NCBI RefSeq assembly: GCF_013001025.1
Contig: NZ_CP053023.1
Span: forward strand, 124,001-188,000
Origin: Sphingobium yanoikuyae
Lineage (GTDB): Bacteria > Pseudomonadota > Alphaproteobacteria > Sphingomonadales > Sphingomonadaceae
Length of the DNA stretch: 64,000 nucleotides
Reading direction: 5' to 3'
Positions 36,852 through 46,871 of this stretch are shown in pieces. Position 1 is the stretch's first letter, and each line of letters starts with the position of its first letter. Under the pieces are notes generated by a model that had not been told where the DNA came from, did not search any database, and saw nothing but the letters and a program-made list of their open reading frames with translations. Position numbers and translations under genes: made by a program.

Positions 36852-37659
36852 GGCTCTGTTGCAAACTCTGACACGGTTTCCAAGATTGGGCTCATGTACT
36901 GTCAAGGTCAGTTGCGATGAACGATTTCAAAGGACGGCATTTTACCGGCGAGGTCATCCTATGGGCGGTGCGCTGGTATTGTCGATACGGCATCAGCTAC
37001 CGTGATCTCGAGGAAATGCTGTCCGAGCGTGGGATCGATGTCGATCATACGACGATCTATCGCTGGGTGCAGCGCTACGCGCCGGAGATGGAGAAGCGTC
37101 TCCGCTGGTTCTGGCGGCGCGGCTTTGATCCGAGCTGGCGTCTGGATGAGACCTACGTAAAGGTGCGGGGCAAATGGACCTACCTGTACCGGGCGGTCGA
37201 CAAACGGGGCGACACGATTGATTTCTATCTGTCATCGACACGCAGCGCCAAAGCGGCGAAGCGCTTTCTGGGCAAAGCTCTTCGTGGCCTGAAGGACTGG
37301 GAAAAGCCGGCCAAACTCAATACCGACAAGGCACCCAGCTACGGCGCAGCAATCGCTGAGCTGAAACGCGAAGGCAAACTGGCGGCGGAAACCGAGCACC
37401 GGCAGGTGAAATATCTGAACAACGTGCTCGAGGCCGACCACGGCAAGCTGAAGATGCTGATCAAGCCGGTACGTGGCTTCAAGTCGATGCCAACGGCCTA
37501 CGCCACGATCAAGGGCTTCGAGGTCATGCGCGCCCTACGCAAAGGACAGGCCCAGGCATGGTGCCTGCAGCCAGGTATCATGGGGGAGGTGCGCCTGGTT
37601 GAAAGAGCATTCGGAATTGGACCCTCGGCCCTGACCGAAACCATGATTATGCTCAATAA
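36852..37659 (+). mobile_element. IS6-family element, 3' end cut by Tn3-family transposon
   Basis: The left terminal repeat GGCTCTGTTGCAAA is at 36852-36865. The element is an IS6100 relative but not identical (several residue changes in its transposase). It ends abruptly at 37659, where a Tn3-family inverted repeat starts, so its right terminal repeat is lost. Any 36917-37945 fusion frame is a chance read-through. Confidence 0.88.
36917..37659 (+). pseudogene. IS6-family transposase, truncated at C-terminus
   Basis: Codes for about 247 residues of an IS6-family DDE transposase (ISYRDLEEMLSERGIDVDHTT, RLDETYVKVRGKWTYLYRAVD, LNTDKAPSYG, LEADHGKLK). The last few residues (normally after ETMIMLN) are replaced by read-through into the transposon. 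The catalytic DDE residues are present, so some activity cannot be excluded, but the right terminal repeat is missing. Confidence 0.85.
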
Positions 37660-37693
37660 GGGGGCGTTTGCGGGAGGGGGCGGAATCCTACGC
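37660..37693 (+). repeat. Left terminal inverted repeat of the Tn3-family transposon
   Basis: Thirty-four bases starting GGGGGCGTTTGCGGG, perfectly matched by the right end at 43355-43388 in reverse orientation. Confidence 0.93.
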
Positions 37694-37723
37694 CAAGCTC
37701 GCCCAGATAGCCGGCGCGAGATC

Positions 37724-38254
37724 TTACTTGTTGCTGCCTTCTACGGTCGCGCCAGAAAGGCGACGGCTCAGTTCTATCCGGCGATGGCTACGCATTTTGA
37801 AGGTGTCTGGCCCAACGCGCCGATACTCAATGAAGCCGAGAGAACGCCAAAATCGCTCTGCCGCTTCATTCGCTTCCAGCACGGCCAACCGAATCTCTGT
37901 GGCACCTCTCGCAGCGGCCCAGCTTTCGACCGTCGAGTAAATTGAGCGTCCGACGCCACGACCACGCTGTGCGGCATCTACGATCATGAAGCCGAGATAC
38001 CATGTGCCATCACGCGGATAATCGCGGAGGATGGCCGCGATTGCATATAGGCCGCCAGGCCCCTTCCATCCCAGGACAGCTTGATTGTGGGCGCTCTTTT
38101 CGGGCGGCACATCGGAGAAAAGCTCGCGAGCATCGTCCAGCGTGGGCGCGGCCCCGTCCTGCAACAGGAAATAGTCGCTGCAACGGTTGTACAGGTCTGC
38201 AACGTCTGCGGCGTCCGCTTGGGTAAGTTTGATCGGGGCTCCCGTCATCATCAT
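37724..38254 (-). CDS. GNAT-family N-acetyltransferase (transposon passenger)
   Basis: 176 residues with the GNAT acetyl-CoA-binding motif RGRGVGRSI near residue 105 and the C-terminal AERFWRSLGF. The start overlaps the resolvase stop (ATGATGATGA), so resolvase and acetyltransferase are probably co-transcribed. The acceptor is unknown; aminoglycoside or other detoxifying acetylation is possible but not shown by sequence. Confidence 0.85.
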   Translation of the reverse strand: MMMTGAPIKLTQADAADVADLYNRCSDYFLLQDGAAPTLDDARELFSDVPPEKSAHNQAVLGWKGPGGLYAIAAILRDYPRDGTWYLGFMIVDAAQRGRGVGRSIYSTVESWAAARGATEIRLAVLEANEAAERFWRSLGFIEYRRVGPDTFKMRSHRRIELSRRLSGATVEGSNK

Positions 38255-38871
38255 CGCGTTTTGGCAGCAAGCACGCGCTGACCGTAATCCCGGAGTTCCC
38301 CGTTGGGACCGACATAGCGGTAGAGAGTGACGCGCTCGATCCCGAGTTCCTTGCAGAGGTCGGAAACGGACGTGTCGCGTTGGGCCATAGCAGCCTGAGC
38401 GAGCCGCACCTGGGCCTTGGAGAGGGCGAACTTGCGGCCACCCTTGCGTCCCCGCGCGCGGGCAGCGGCCAGGCCAGCCATGGTGCGCTCGCGGATCATA
38501 TCCCGCTCAAACTCCGCCAGTGTGGCAAAAATGCCGAACACCATCCGGCCCGATGGCGTCGTGGTGTCGATCTGCGCGCCCTTGCCGGTGAGCACCCGCA
38601 GACCGATACCGCGATCCGACAGATTCTGCACCGTGCTGACCAGGTGGGTGAGCGTTCGGCCGAGCCGGTCGAGCTTCCAAACGATGAGGACATCGCCGTC
38701 GCGCAACGATTTCAGGCAGGCGGCAAGACCGGGGCGATCATCACGGCTACCGGATGCACGATCATCATAGATATTGCCTGGCTCGACACCGGCAGCGCGA
38801 AGGGCATCGTGCTGCAGGTCGAGCGACTGCGAGCCGTCGGCTTTGGACACGCGGGCGTAGCCGATCAGCAT
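38251..38871 (-). CDS. tnpR: Tn3-family serine resolvase
   Basis: 206 residues: catalytic domain with Ser in MLIGYARVSK, the active-site set ...ASGSRDDRPGL and KLDRLGR, IDTTTPSGRMVFGIFATLAEFER, and a C-terminal helix-turn-helix (SDLCKELGIERVTLYRYV). It looks intact, unlike the copy at 13395. It is divergent from tnpA and resolves cointegrates at the res site between them. Confidence 0.92.
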   Translation of the reverse strand: MLIGYARVSKADGSQSLDLQHDALRAAGVEPGNIYDDRASGSRDDRPGLAACLKSLRDGDVLIVWKLDRLGRTLTHLVSTVQNLSDRGIGLRVLTGKGAQIDTTTPSGRMVFGIFATLAEFERDMIRERTMAGLAAARARGRKGGRKFALSKAQVRLAQAAMAQRDTSVSDLCKELGIERVTLYRYVGPNGELRDYGQRVLAAKTR

Positions 38872-38996
38872 GGATCACAAACGAAGGTTTGAGGCGGTGA
38901 CGAACATGAGCACATAAGATTGGGCTATTGTGTATCTTAACCAGCATCTCAATCAAGCTATCTCAAACCGTAGCTCGGAAAGAATAAGGAGCATGT
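38872..38996. promoter_or_regulatory. Putative res site between tnpR and tnpA
   Basis: The 125-base gap between the divergent genes is AT-richer than its surroundings and is where Tn3-family res sites and promoters lie. I could not delimit individual resolvase subsites by eye. Confidence 0.5.
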
Positions 38997-41888
38997 ATGC
39001 CGCGTCGCGTGACCCTGACCGATCGACAGCGCGAGGCGCTGCTTCACTTGCCGGTCGATCAAGGTGAGCTGCTGCGGCACTATACCCTCAGCGATGAGGA
39101 TCTCGGGCATATCCGCCAGCGCCGGCGCGCCCACAATCGTTTTGGCTTCGCGCTGCAACTGTGCGTCCTGCGCTACCCGGGCCGGGTGCTCGCTCCTGGC
39201 GAGTTGATCCCGGCGCAGGTATCGGATTTCATCGCGGCCCAGCTCGGCCTGACCAGCGACGATCTACTCCTCTATGCCGCGCGCGAGGAGACCCGGCACG
39301 AGCATCTGGCGGACCTTCGCCGAATCTACGGCTATCGCTCCTTTTCGGGGCGGGGCGCACGGGATTTGCGCGAATGGATCGCTCGGGAAGCCGAGGCGGC
39401 GACATCGAATGAGGATCTTGCCCGTCGCTTCGTTGCGGAGTGTCGCCGCACCCGCACGATCCTTCCCGGCTCCTCGACGATCGAGCGCCTTTGCGCCGAT
39501 GCGCTGGTTGAGGCCGAGCGCCGGATCGAGGATCTTATCGCCCATCGCATCACGCCAACCCTGAGCGAGAATTTGGCTCACCTGTTGGAGGATACGGTGG
39601 ATGGTCGCGTCACGCGCTTCGTATGGCTGCGACAGTTCGAGGTTGGCGCAAATTCAGCAGCCGCTAACCGGCTGATGGATCGACTGGAATATCTTCAAAG
39701 GTTCGATCTTCCGGCGGATTTGCTGGACGGCGTGCCGGCGCATCGTGTGACCCGGCTTCGCCGGCAGGGCGAGCGCTATTACGCCGACGGCATGCGTGAT
39801 CTGCCCGAAGACAGGCGGCTTGCGATCCTCGCTGTCTGCACCCTGGAATGGCGGTCATCGCTGGCCGATGTCATCGTGGAGACCCACGATCGCATCGTAG
39901 GCCGTCTCTATCGGGCCTCCGAACGCCTTTGCAACACCAGGATCGCCGACGAAAAGGCGGCCGTTCGGGACACGCTGAAGTCCTTTGCCGAAATCGGTGG
40001 TGCTTTGCTTGGAGCGCAGGACGATGGCACGGCCCTGGACGGGATAATCGCCACCGGGCCTGGCTGGGAACGGTTCAGAACCCTTGTCGCCACGGCCTCC
40101 GCGCTGACCAACGTGCTCGCGGCCGACCCGCTCAGCCGTGTGCTGGACGGCTATCACCGTTTCCGCCTCTACGCGCCCAGGATGCTGCGCCTGCTCGACA
40201 TGCAGGCGGCGCCGATCGCCACGCCTCTTCTGGCGGCCGTTGCGATGCTGCGTAACGGGATCAAGGTCGATCCGCCGGTGGATTTTCTACGTCCCAACTC
40301 GAAATGGCATCGTCATCTTCGCGCTGAGCCCAGCGGCGACCACCGGCTTTGGGAAATCGCGGTGCTGTTCCACATCCGCGACGCCTTCCGGTCCGGTGAC
40401 ATATGGTTGGCGGGATCGCGCCGCTATGGCGACCTCAAGCAGCTTCTGGTCCCGCCACAGGCGATAGAGCAGACCGCGCGGCTCGCCGTGCCGCTGCGAC
40501 CCGGCGAATGGCTGGCCGAGCGCAGGGCTCGACTGGATACACGGCTGAAGGAGTTTGGCCGCGCGGCGCGAACCGGCACGATCCCAGGCGGCATCATCGA
40601 GAACGGCAAGCTGCACATCGACAAGCTGAGGGCCGACACGCCCGAAGGGGCCGAGGATCTCGTGCTCGATCTCTATCAACAGCTCCCGCCCGCGAGGATC
40701 ACCGATCTGTTGCTGGAAGTCGATGAGCGAACCGGATTTTCCGAGGCGTTCACGCATCTGCGCACCGGCGCGCCCTGCAGCGACCGGATCGGCCTGATGA
40801 ACGTGTTGCTGGCGGAAGGCGTCAATCTCGGTTTGCGCAAGATGGCGGCGGCGACCAACACGCACAGCTTCTGGGAATTGCTGCGGATCGCGCGCTGGCA
40901 TGTCGAAGGCAGCGCCTATGATCGGGCGCTCGCCATGATCGTGGAGGCCCACGCCGCCCTGCCCATGGCCGCCTTCTGGGGACAAGGGCAATCGGCATCC
41001 AGCGACGGGCAGTTCTTCCTTGCTACCGAGCAGGGCGAGGCGATGAATCTGATCAACGCGAAATATGGCAACGTCCCGGGCCTCAAGGGATACAGCCATG
41101 TGTCCGATCAATATGCGCCGTTCGCAACCCAGGTGATCCCGGCAACGGTCAGCGAGGCTCCCTATATCCTGGACGGGCTGCTCATGAATGACGCGGGCCG
41201 CCGCGTTCGCCAGCATTTTGCCGACACGGGCGGCTTCACCGATCATGTGTTCGCCGCCTGCGCCTTGCTCGGCTACAGGTTCGCCCCCCGTATCCGCGAT
41301 CTCCCTCAGAAAAGACTCTATGCCTTCACGCCCAACGCGACGCCGGCCAATGTGCGAGCGCTGGTCGGAGGTAAGATCAATGAACCGCTCATCGAGCGCA
41401 ACTGGCCCGACATCCCGCGCATCATGGCGACGATCGCAGCGGGGATCGTCGCCCCCAGCCAGATTCTTCGCAAGCTCGCCTCTTACCCGCGCCAGAATGA
41501 GCTGGCCCTCGCATTGCGAGAGGTGGGCCGCATCGAGCGAACCCTGTTCATGATCGACTGGATTCTTGATGCCGGCCTCCAGCGCCAGGCTCAGATCGGC
41601 CTCAACAAGGGTGAGGCCCACCACGCCCTAAAGCGCGCCATCAGCTTCCACCGCCGAGGTGAAATCCGGGATCGATCCGGCGAAGGCCAGCACTATCGCA
41701 TCGCCGGAATGAACCTGCTCGCCGCCATCATCATATTCTGGAACACCATGAAGCTCGGCGAGGTCGTCAATACCCGGGCCGCCAGCGGTACCCATATCGC
41801 GCCTGATCTACTCGCCCACGTCTCGCCGTTGGGATGGGAACACATCAATCTAACCGGGGAATATCGCTGGCCCAAATCCTTAGACCCA
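38997..41888 (+). CDS. tnpA: Tn3-family transposase, 3' end disrupted by IS110/IS1111 insertion
   Basis: About 964 codons of a Tn3-family TnpA with the N-terminal DUF4158-type domain (LLRHYTLSDEDL, RRRAHNRFGFALQLCVLRYPGR) and the C-terminal catalytic domain (VSDQYAPFATQVIPAT, HVSPLGWEHINLTGEYRW). It has AAGGAG upstream of the ATG at 38997. At about 41889 an IS110-type element begins; the last few codons are separated, and the open frame reads 70 residues into the IS. The original end probably read ...MTVMRA-stop at 43340-43360, judging from the matching sequence beyond the IS. Activity may be lost or reduced. Confidence 0.88.
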
Positions 41889-43350
41889 ATGACCGTCATT
41901 CGCCTCGCGCTTCGAGGCAGGTGGGGCGTAAGCTCAGCTTGTCAGGAAGGAGAAGGACAATGTCGATCAGCAAGTTTGTCGGTCTCGATGTCCATAAAGA
42001 GACGATTGCAGTTGCGCTCGCCGATGACGGTCGGACTGGAGAAATCCGGTTCTACGGGACCATACCCAACACGCAGGATTCGATCCGGCGTCTGGTGGCC
42101 CGACTGAGCAGCCCGGATGTCGCGCTGCATTTCTGTTATGAAGCAGGCGGCTGTGGCTACGGAATTCATCGTCAGTTAGTCGATCTGGGGGCGGAATGTA
42201 GCGTGATTGCGCCATCGGTCATGCCGCGCAAACCTGCGGACCGGATAAAGACCGACCGACGTGACGCGATGACGCTCGCCCGATTGCTACGGTCTGGTGA
42301 ATTGACGGCGATCTGGGTCCCGGACGAGGCACACGAGGCTATCCGTGATCTGATTCGTGGGCGACGCCAGGCGAAACACGATTTGGTTGCTGGCCGGCAG
42401 ATGTTGTTGAGCTTCCTTCTGCGCCATGGGCGCAAGTTCGCCGGTCGATCCAATTGGACCAAGGCGCACTGGCGCTGGCTCGGTGAGCAGGCGTTTGATG
42501 CACCTCACCAGCAATTCGTATTCGGCGAGAGCATCCGCCGGATCGAGGAAGCACAGCAGCGCTGCGACCGACTGGATGCAATGCTGGTGGAGGCATTGCC
42601 CTATTGGTCGCTGGCGCCGTTGGTTCAGGCTCTGCAGGCCTTGCGGGGTGTCGGCTTGATTGTCGCCGCCACCTTAGTTGCAGAAATAGGCGACCTTGGT
42701 CGGTTCGATACCCCAAAACAGCTCATGGGTTGGCTGGGGCTGGTCCCGTCTGAAGCGTCGAGTGGTGCCCGGACGCGCCGAGGCGCAATAACGAAGACCG
42801 GCAACCGCGAAGCGCGAGCAATGTTGGTGGAGGCGGCCTGGTCCTATCGACTGCCAGCGCGGGAAGAACGCCGCTATCGAGCCCGGGTCGAGGGACTGCC
42901 GGATGAAGTCAAAGCCATCGCCTGGAAAGCACAAGTCCGACTGTGCCAGCGCTACCGGATGTTGGCTGCGTCCGGGAAGCCCTTGCCGAAGGTCATCACG
43001 GCGATCGCTCGCGAATTGGTGGGATTTGTCTGGGACATCGGGCGACGTATGCAGCCCGCATGACGACGGCATCTCAAGTTATTGGACCTGATGGGCGTGC
43101 CGCGAAGACCAGGCAAGATGGGTAACCCTCGGCGTACGTTGGGGCAGGTTTCGACCGATGCCCGTGCTTAGAGAGAGGAAGGCCCACGACGGAAATGGGA
43201 AATGCGGTAGTCAATCCGCGGATGAGAGCATGATCAATCGTCGTCGATCGGCTCGCGGCACACCCATCAGGTGCATCATCAGTTTCAATTACACCGGACC
43301 TCAGTTTTGGTGTAGGTTCTGTGCGGCTCCGCTTCCAAAATGACGGTCAT
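41889..43350 (+). mobile_element. IS110/IS1111-family element inserted at the tnpA 3' end
   Basis: Boundaries are inferred from the near-identical 11-mers ATGACCGTCAT (41889-41899) and ATGACGGTCAT (43340-43350), which are inverted and direct matches at once because they are nearly palindromic. The transposase gene and a 280-base 3' tail lie inside. The right boundary is four bases from the transposon's terminal repeat. Exact ends need comparison with other copies. Confidence 0.7.
41960..43063 (+). CDS. IS110/IS1111-family transposase (DEDD)
   Basis: 367 residues: N-terminal DEDD domain (FVGLDVHKETIAVAL, CYEAGGCGYG, KTDRRDAMTLARL) and C-terminal domain (LRGVGLIVAATLVAEIGDLGRF, GLVPSEASSG with the conserved Ser). 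Start at 41960 has AAGGAG upstream. It appears intact. Confidence 0.93.
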   Translation: MSISKFVGLDVHKETIAVALADDGRTGEIRFYGTIPNTQDSIRRLVARLSSPDVALHFCYEAGGCGYGIHRQLVDLGAECSVIAPSVMPRKPADRIKTDRRDAMTLARLLRSGELTAIWVPDEAHEAIRDLIRGRRQAKHDLVAGRQMLLSFLLRHGRKFAGRSNWTKAHWRWLGEQAFDAPHQQFVFGESIRRIEEAQQRCDRLDAMLVEALPYWSLAPLVQALQALRGVGLIVAATLVAEIGDLGRFDTPKQLMGWLGLVPSEASSGARTRRGAITKTGNREARAMLVEAAWSYRLPAREERRYRARVEGLPDEVKAIAWKAQVRLCQRYRMLAASGKPLPKVITAIARELVGFVWDIGRRMQPA

Positions 43351-43354
43351 GAGA

Positions 43355-43388
43355 GCGTAGGATTCCGCCCCCTCCCGCAAACGCCCCC
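43355..43388 (-). repeat. Right terminal inverted repeat of the Tn3-family transposon
   Basis: The exact reverse complement of 37660-37693. The bases immediately inside (43351-43354, GAGA) differ from the left end. Confidence 0.93.
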
Positions 43389-43689
43389 GAGAACGGGGTA
43401 GTTGGTTGCGGCGACGGTAACGGGATCGACGGCATCGGGGCGGATCAGCTTGCGGGCTTCATCGACTTCACGGCCAAGATCATCCCATCCAACTACGGCC
43501 TCGACCGCGGCGCCGATGTCGCCGCCCGACACCTTGGCAGTGAGCAGGGCATCGCCGAGCCGGGCAAGTAGCCGGATCTTACCGTTGATGTTGCGCCGGT
43601 CGCGCTTGAGCGCTGTGTCTGCGCTGTTCTGCTCGCGCCGAAACATCTGACCCAGCAGGCGGTCGAACATCAGCACCGCATCGTCGGTG
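43389..43689 (-). pseudogene. tnpA: Middle fragment of a second Tn3-family tnpA
   Basis: About 100 codons (TDDAVLMFDRLLGQMFRRE ... INGKIRLLARLGDALL ... NYPVL) match the part of Tn3-family transposases around residues 280-380. It is cut by IS6100 on its 5' side (43690) and by the transposon repeat on its 3' side (43388). The matching 5' end of what seems the same gene is at 53364-53449, in the same orientation, on the other side of the IS6100-flanked unit. Confidence 0.8.
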
Positions 43690-44569
43690 GGCTCTGTTGC
43701 AAAAATCGTGAAGCTTGAGCATGCTTGGCGGAGATTGGACGGACGGAACGATGACGGATTTCAAGTGGCGCCATTTCCAGGGTGATGTGATCCTGTGGGC
43801 GGTGCGCTGGTATTGTCGCTATCCGATCAGCTATCGCGACCTTGAGGAAATGCTGGCGGAACGCGGCATTTCGGTCGACCATACGACGATCTATCGCTGG
43901 GTCCAGTGCTACGCCCCGGAGATGGAGAAGCGGCTGCGCTGGTTCTGGCGGCGTGGCTTTGATCCGAGCTGGCGCCTGGATGAAACCTACGTCAAGGTGC
44001 GGGGCAAGTGGACCTACCTGTACCGGGCAGTCGACAAGCGGGGCGACACGATCGATTTCTACCTGTCGCCGACCCGCAGCGCCAAGGCAGCGAAGCGGTT
44101 CCTGGGCAAGGCCCTGCGAGGCCTGAAGCACTGGGAAAAGCCTGCCACGCTCAATACCGACAAAGCGCCGAGCTATGGTGCAGCGATCACCGAATTGAAG
44201 CGCGAAGGAAAGCTGGACCGGGAGACGGCCCACCGGCAGGTGAAGTATCTCAATAACGTGATCGAGGCCGATCACGGAAAGCTCAAGATACTGATCAAGC
44301 CGGTGCGCGGTTTCAAATCGATCCCCACGGCCTATGCCACGATCAAGGGATTCGAAGTCATGCGAGCCCTGCGCAAAGGACAGGCTCGCCCCTGGTGCCT
44401 GCAGCCCGGCATCAGGGGCGAGGTGCGCCTTGTGGAGAGAGCTTTTGGCATTGGGCCCTCGGCGCTGACGGAGGCCATGGGCATGCTCAACCACCATTTC
44501 GCAGCAGCCGCCTGATCGGCGCAGAGCGACAGCCTACCTCTGACTGCCGCCAATCTTTGCAACAGAGCC
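43690..44569 (+). mobile_element. IS6100, copy 1
   Basis: 880 bases bounded by 14-bp terminal repeats GGCTCTGTTGCAAA (43690-43703) and TTTGCAACAGAGCC (44556-44569). The transposase gene is 43751-44515. Length, ends and protein match IS6100. Directly oriented with copy 2 at 52484. Confidence 0.95.
43751..44515 (+). CDS. tnp: IS6100 transposase, copy 1
   Basis: 254 residues from ATG 43751 (MTDFKWRHFQGD); the longer frame from 43715 includes part of the terminal region. DDE transposase of the IS6 family with ISVDHTTIYRW, LDETYVKVRGKW, NTDKAPSYG and EADHGKLK. It catalyses replicative transposition, forming cointegrates and directly repeated IS copies. Identical in protein sequence to copy 2. Confidence 0.95.
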   Translation: MTDFKWRHFQGDVILWAVRWYCRYPISYRDLEEMLAERGISVDHTTIYRWVQCYAPEMEKRLRWFWRRGFDPSWRLDETYVKVRGKWTYLYRAVDKRGDTIDFYLSPTRSAKAAKRFLGKALRGLKHWEKPATLNTDKAPSYGAAITELKREGKLDRETAHRQVKYLNNVIEADHGKLKILIKPVRGFKSIPTAYATIKGFEVMRALRKGQARPWCLQPGIRGEVRLVERAFGIGPSALTEAMGMLNHHFAAAA

Positions 44570-44651
44570 AACGCACCGGATGACGAGATAACTAAACGAT
44601 TGACTATATCCTCAGTGCGGCTAGTGCGTATGGAAACACTGGGAGGATGAT

Positions 44652-46871
44652 ATGAATTTTTGGGGTGTGTCGAGCGGCGCGTTTATACTTTTCTCATGTG
44701 CGCTGGCAGCGTCTGGTGCAGGGGCTCAGACTCCCGTGGCTGCGGGTGCCGGCGCAACCGAGCCCGGGTCGGCCGCGTCAGAGCCTCAGGCCCCGCCGTC
44801 GAGTGGCGGCAATGACGGCTCCGACATCGTCGTGACCGCGCTGAGGCGCAGCGTCAGCGTTCAGGATATTCCCGCTTCGATCACCGCCGTGAGTGGCGAC
44901 ACCCTTCTCAGCCGGGGCGTCACTGATACCATAGCCCTGGCCAATGTGATTCCTGGATTGGTGTTCGTCCCCAACTTCGGCAACACCATTGTGACTATCC
45001 GCGGCGTCGGCTCGACCCTTGTGGCTGGTTCGTCCGAACCGACGGTCGCGATCTATTCGGATGGCGCCTATTTGCCCCGGCCTTTCATGGGAACCCTGCG
45101 CGCGGTCGACCTCGATCGCGTCGAAGTCCTGCGCGGGCCGCAAGGGACTCTCTATGGCCGCAATGCTACGGGCGGTGCGGTCAACTTCATCTCCGCTAGC
45201 CCAACCAAGACGTGGACGGGGCGCATCGACGCTATTGTAGGAGGCCGCAATCAGGTCGGTATAAGCGGGTTTGTCTCAGGGCCACTCTCCGATGGCGTGC
45301 AGATCAGGCTCAGCGGCGGACGTGAGAAGCAGGATGGCCCGGTCGAAAACATCCTCAGGCCCCTTAACGTGGTGGAGCGTATTGGCGGCGGAACGGACGC
45401 CAAATATGGCCGTGTCGCGCTGCGCCTGACACCTACGTCTAGCCTGACGGTGGACCTGTCGCTCCGCTATGATGAGGACAATGCGGCCAAGATCGACCAG
45501 AGCTCGGTTGGGCCGATCAGCCTCGGGGTCGAAGGGGTGGATTGGACGAATGAGCCTTGGAAGGCGATCTCGAATCGCCCGCACAGTGCGGTAAACAAGC
45601 TGCTCATCGGCCAGGCAGGCGTGACGTGGGAGGCGTCCGATGCGATCACCGTCAAGTCTCTGACGAACTATATCCTTGGGAAGACGCGGACCGCCAACGA
45701 CAACGATGGCACCGCATTTCCCTACTACTATACGGCGATTTATCCGCGTCGATCCGAATCGATAAGCCAGGAGTTCAACCTGTTCGGAAATTTCGATAAA
45801 TTTAATTTCATCCTCGGGGCCTTCTATTACCACGAGGAATATAAGAGTGTTATAGATGTCATCATCGAGAATCCGGATCCGGCGGCGGTCCTGACGCAAA
45901 ATCTTGGCCAGCAAGCCAAAGTGGACAATTTTGCGGCATACTTCGACGCGACCTATTCGTTCACGGACGCCTTGAGGCTGAATGTGGGTATGCGCCTCAA
46001 TTACGACAAGAATGAGTATGAGTCGCTTTCGGGCCTTGAACCCCTCATCCCTACGGTAGCAGTCGCGGGCGGCACCATCAAAAAAACCAAGTTGCTCCCA
46101 AAGGTTGCCCTTCAATATGATTTCACGCCAGAAATCCAGAGCTACATCCAGTGGAGCCGCGGCTACAAGGGCGGCGGCGGCAACGTGCCGGCAAGCGATG
46201 GCTCCGCGCCGGCTTTTGGACCGGAGACGCTCGATTCCTACGAGCTTGGCGTGAAGTCCCGCCTGCTCAACGGCAAACTGACTGCTAACTTCGCGGCCTT
46301 CTACTATGACTATTCGGGCCTGCAGGTCGAAAAGTTGGTTCCCCCGAACGGCGTCCTCACGGACAATGCGCAAGCGAAGGCGTATGGCGCCGAACTTGAG
46401 ATCCGATACAGCCCAGTCCCCGACCTCACCTTCACCCTTGCGCCCACATACGTGCACACGGAGTTCACGGAGTTCACCTCGACGGAGCCGCTGACGCTCG
46501 TCCCCTACGATCTCGCTGGAAAGACGTTGAATTTCGCGCCGAAGTGGACCGTTAACGCGAGTGCATCCAAGCGTTTCGATCTTGGCGGAGAACTGTTGAA
46601 CGAGCTAGAACTCACCGCAAGTGCGCGGCACAATTCGACCGTCGTCTTCTCCTACTTCAACCTCGACGCCCTTGACCGACAACGGCCTTACACCGTGGTT
46701 GACCTAAACGCGACGATCTCCGATGTGGACAGGAAAACCACGCTGTCGCTGTTCGTCAACAATTTGGGCAACAAGGCATACAAGACTCTTACGGGTAATT
46801 TCGGGTTTGGATATATCGGTCACTGGGGTGCCCCCAGGACGTGGGGCGCGCGCCTCAGCCGCTCCTTCTGA
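44652..46871 (+). CDS. TonB-dependent receptor
   Basis: 739 residues: signal peptide (ending near GAGAQ), TonB box region around DIVVTALRR (about 57-65), plug domain (IPGLVFVP, VEVLRGPQGTLYGRNATGGAVNF) and a 22-strand-type barrel ending in a C-terminal Phe. It imports a substrate too large or scarce for porins, typical of sphingomonads degrading aromatics, steroids or terpenoids. GGGAGG precedes the start. First gene of the IS6100 cargo, 82 bases after the IS. Confidence 0.93.
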   Translation: MNFWGVSSGAFILFSCALAASGAGAQTPVAAGAGATEPGSAASEPQAPPSSGGNDGSDIVVTALRRSVSVQDIPASITAVSGDTLLSRGVTDTIALANVIPGLVFVPNFGNTIVTIRGVGSTLVAGSSEPTVAIYSDGAYLPRPFMGTLRAVDLDRVEVLRGPQGTLYGRNATGGAVNFISASPTKTWTGRIDAIVGGRNQVGISGFVSGPLSDGVQIRLSGGREKQDGPVENILRPLNVVERIGGGTDAKYGRVALRLTPTSSLTVDLSLRYDEDNAAKIDQSSVGPISLGVEGVDWTNEPWKAISNRPHSAVNKLLIGQAGVTWEASDAITVKSLTNYILGKTRTANDNDGTAFPYYYTAIYPRRSESISQEFNLFGNFDKFNFILGAFYYHEEYKSVIDVIIENPDPAAVLTQNLGQQAKVDNFAAYFDATYSFTDALRLNVGMRLNYDKNEYESLSGLEPLIPTVAVAGGTIKKTKLLPKVALQYDFTPEIQSYIQWSRGYKGGGGNVPASDGSAPAFGPETLDSYELGVKSRLLNGKLTANFAAFYYDYSGLQVEKLVPPNGVLTDNAQAKAYGAELEIRYSPVPDLTFTLAPTYVHTEFTEFTSTEPLTLVPYDLAGKTLNFAPKWTVNASASKRFDLGGELLNELELTASARHNSTVVFSYFNLDALDRQRPYTVVDLNATISDVDRKTTLSLFVNNLGNKAYKTLTGNFGFGYIGHWGAPRTWGARLSRSF

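Larger units (their letters stand above)
37660..43388. mobile_element. Tn3-family transposon with perfect 34-bp terminal inverted repeats
   Basis: The first 34 bases (37660-37693) and the last 34 (43355-43388) are exact reverse complements, beginning GGGGGCGTTTGCGGG. Inside are a GNAT gene, a serine resolvase, a putative res site, tnpA and an IS110/IS1111 element near the 3' end of tnpA. The five bases outside the ends differ (AATAA versus GAGAA), so there is no target duplication. Total 5.73 kb. Confidence 0.9.

Noticed and set aside
36917..37945. 342-residue IS6 transposase with a new C-terminus
   Set aside because: The last ~95 residues are read-through of the Tn3-family end and the antisense of the GNAT gene, not a real fusion.
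38997..42107. 1036-residue tnpA
   Set aside because: The last ~70 residues are IS110 sequence read in the wrong frame; the true gene ends near the IS junction.
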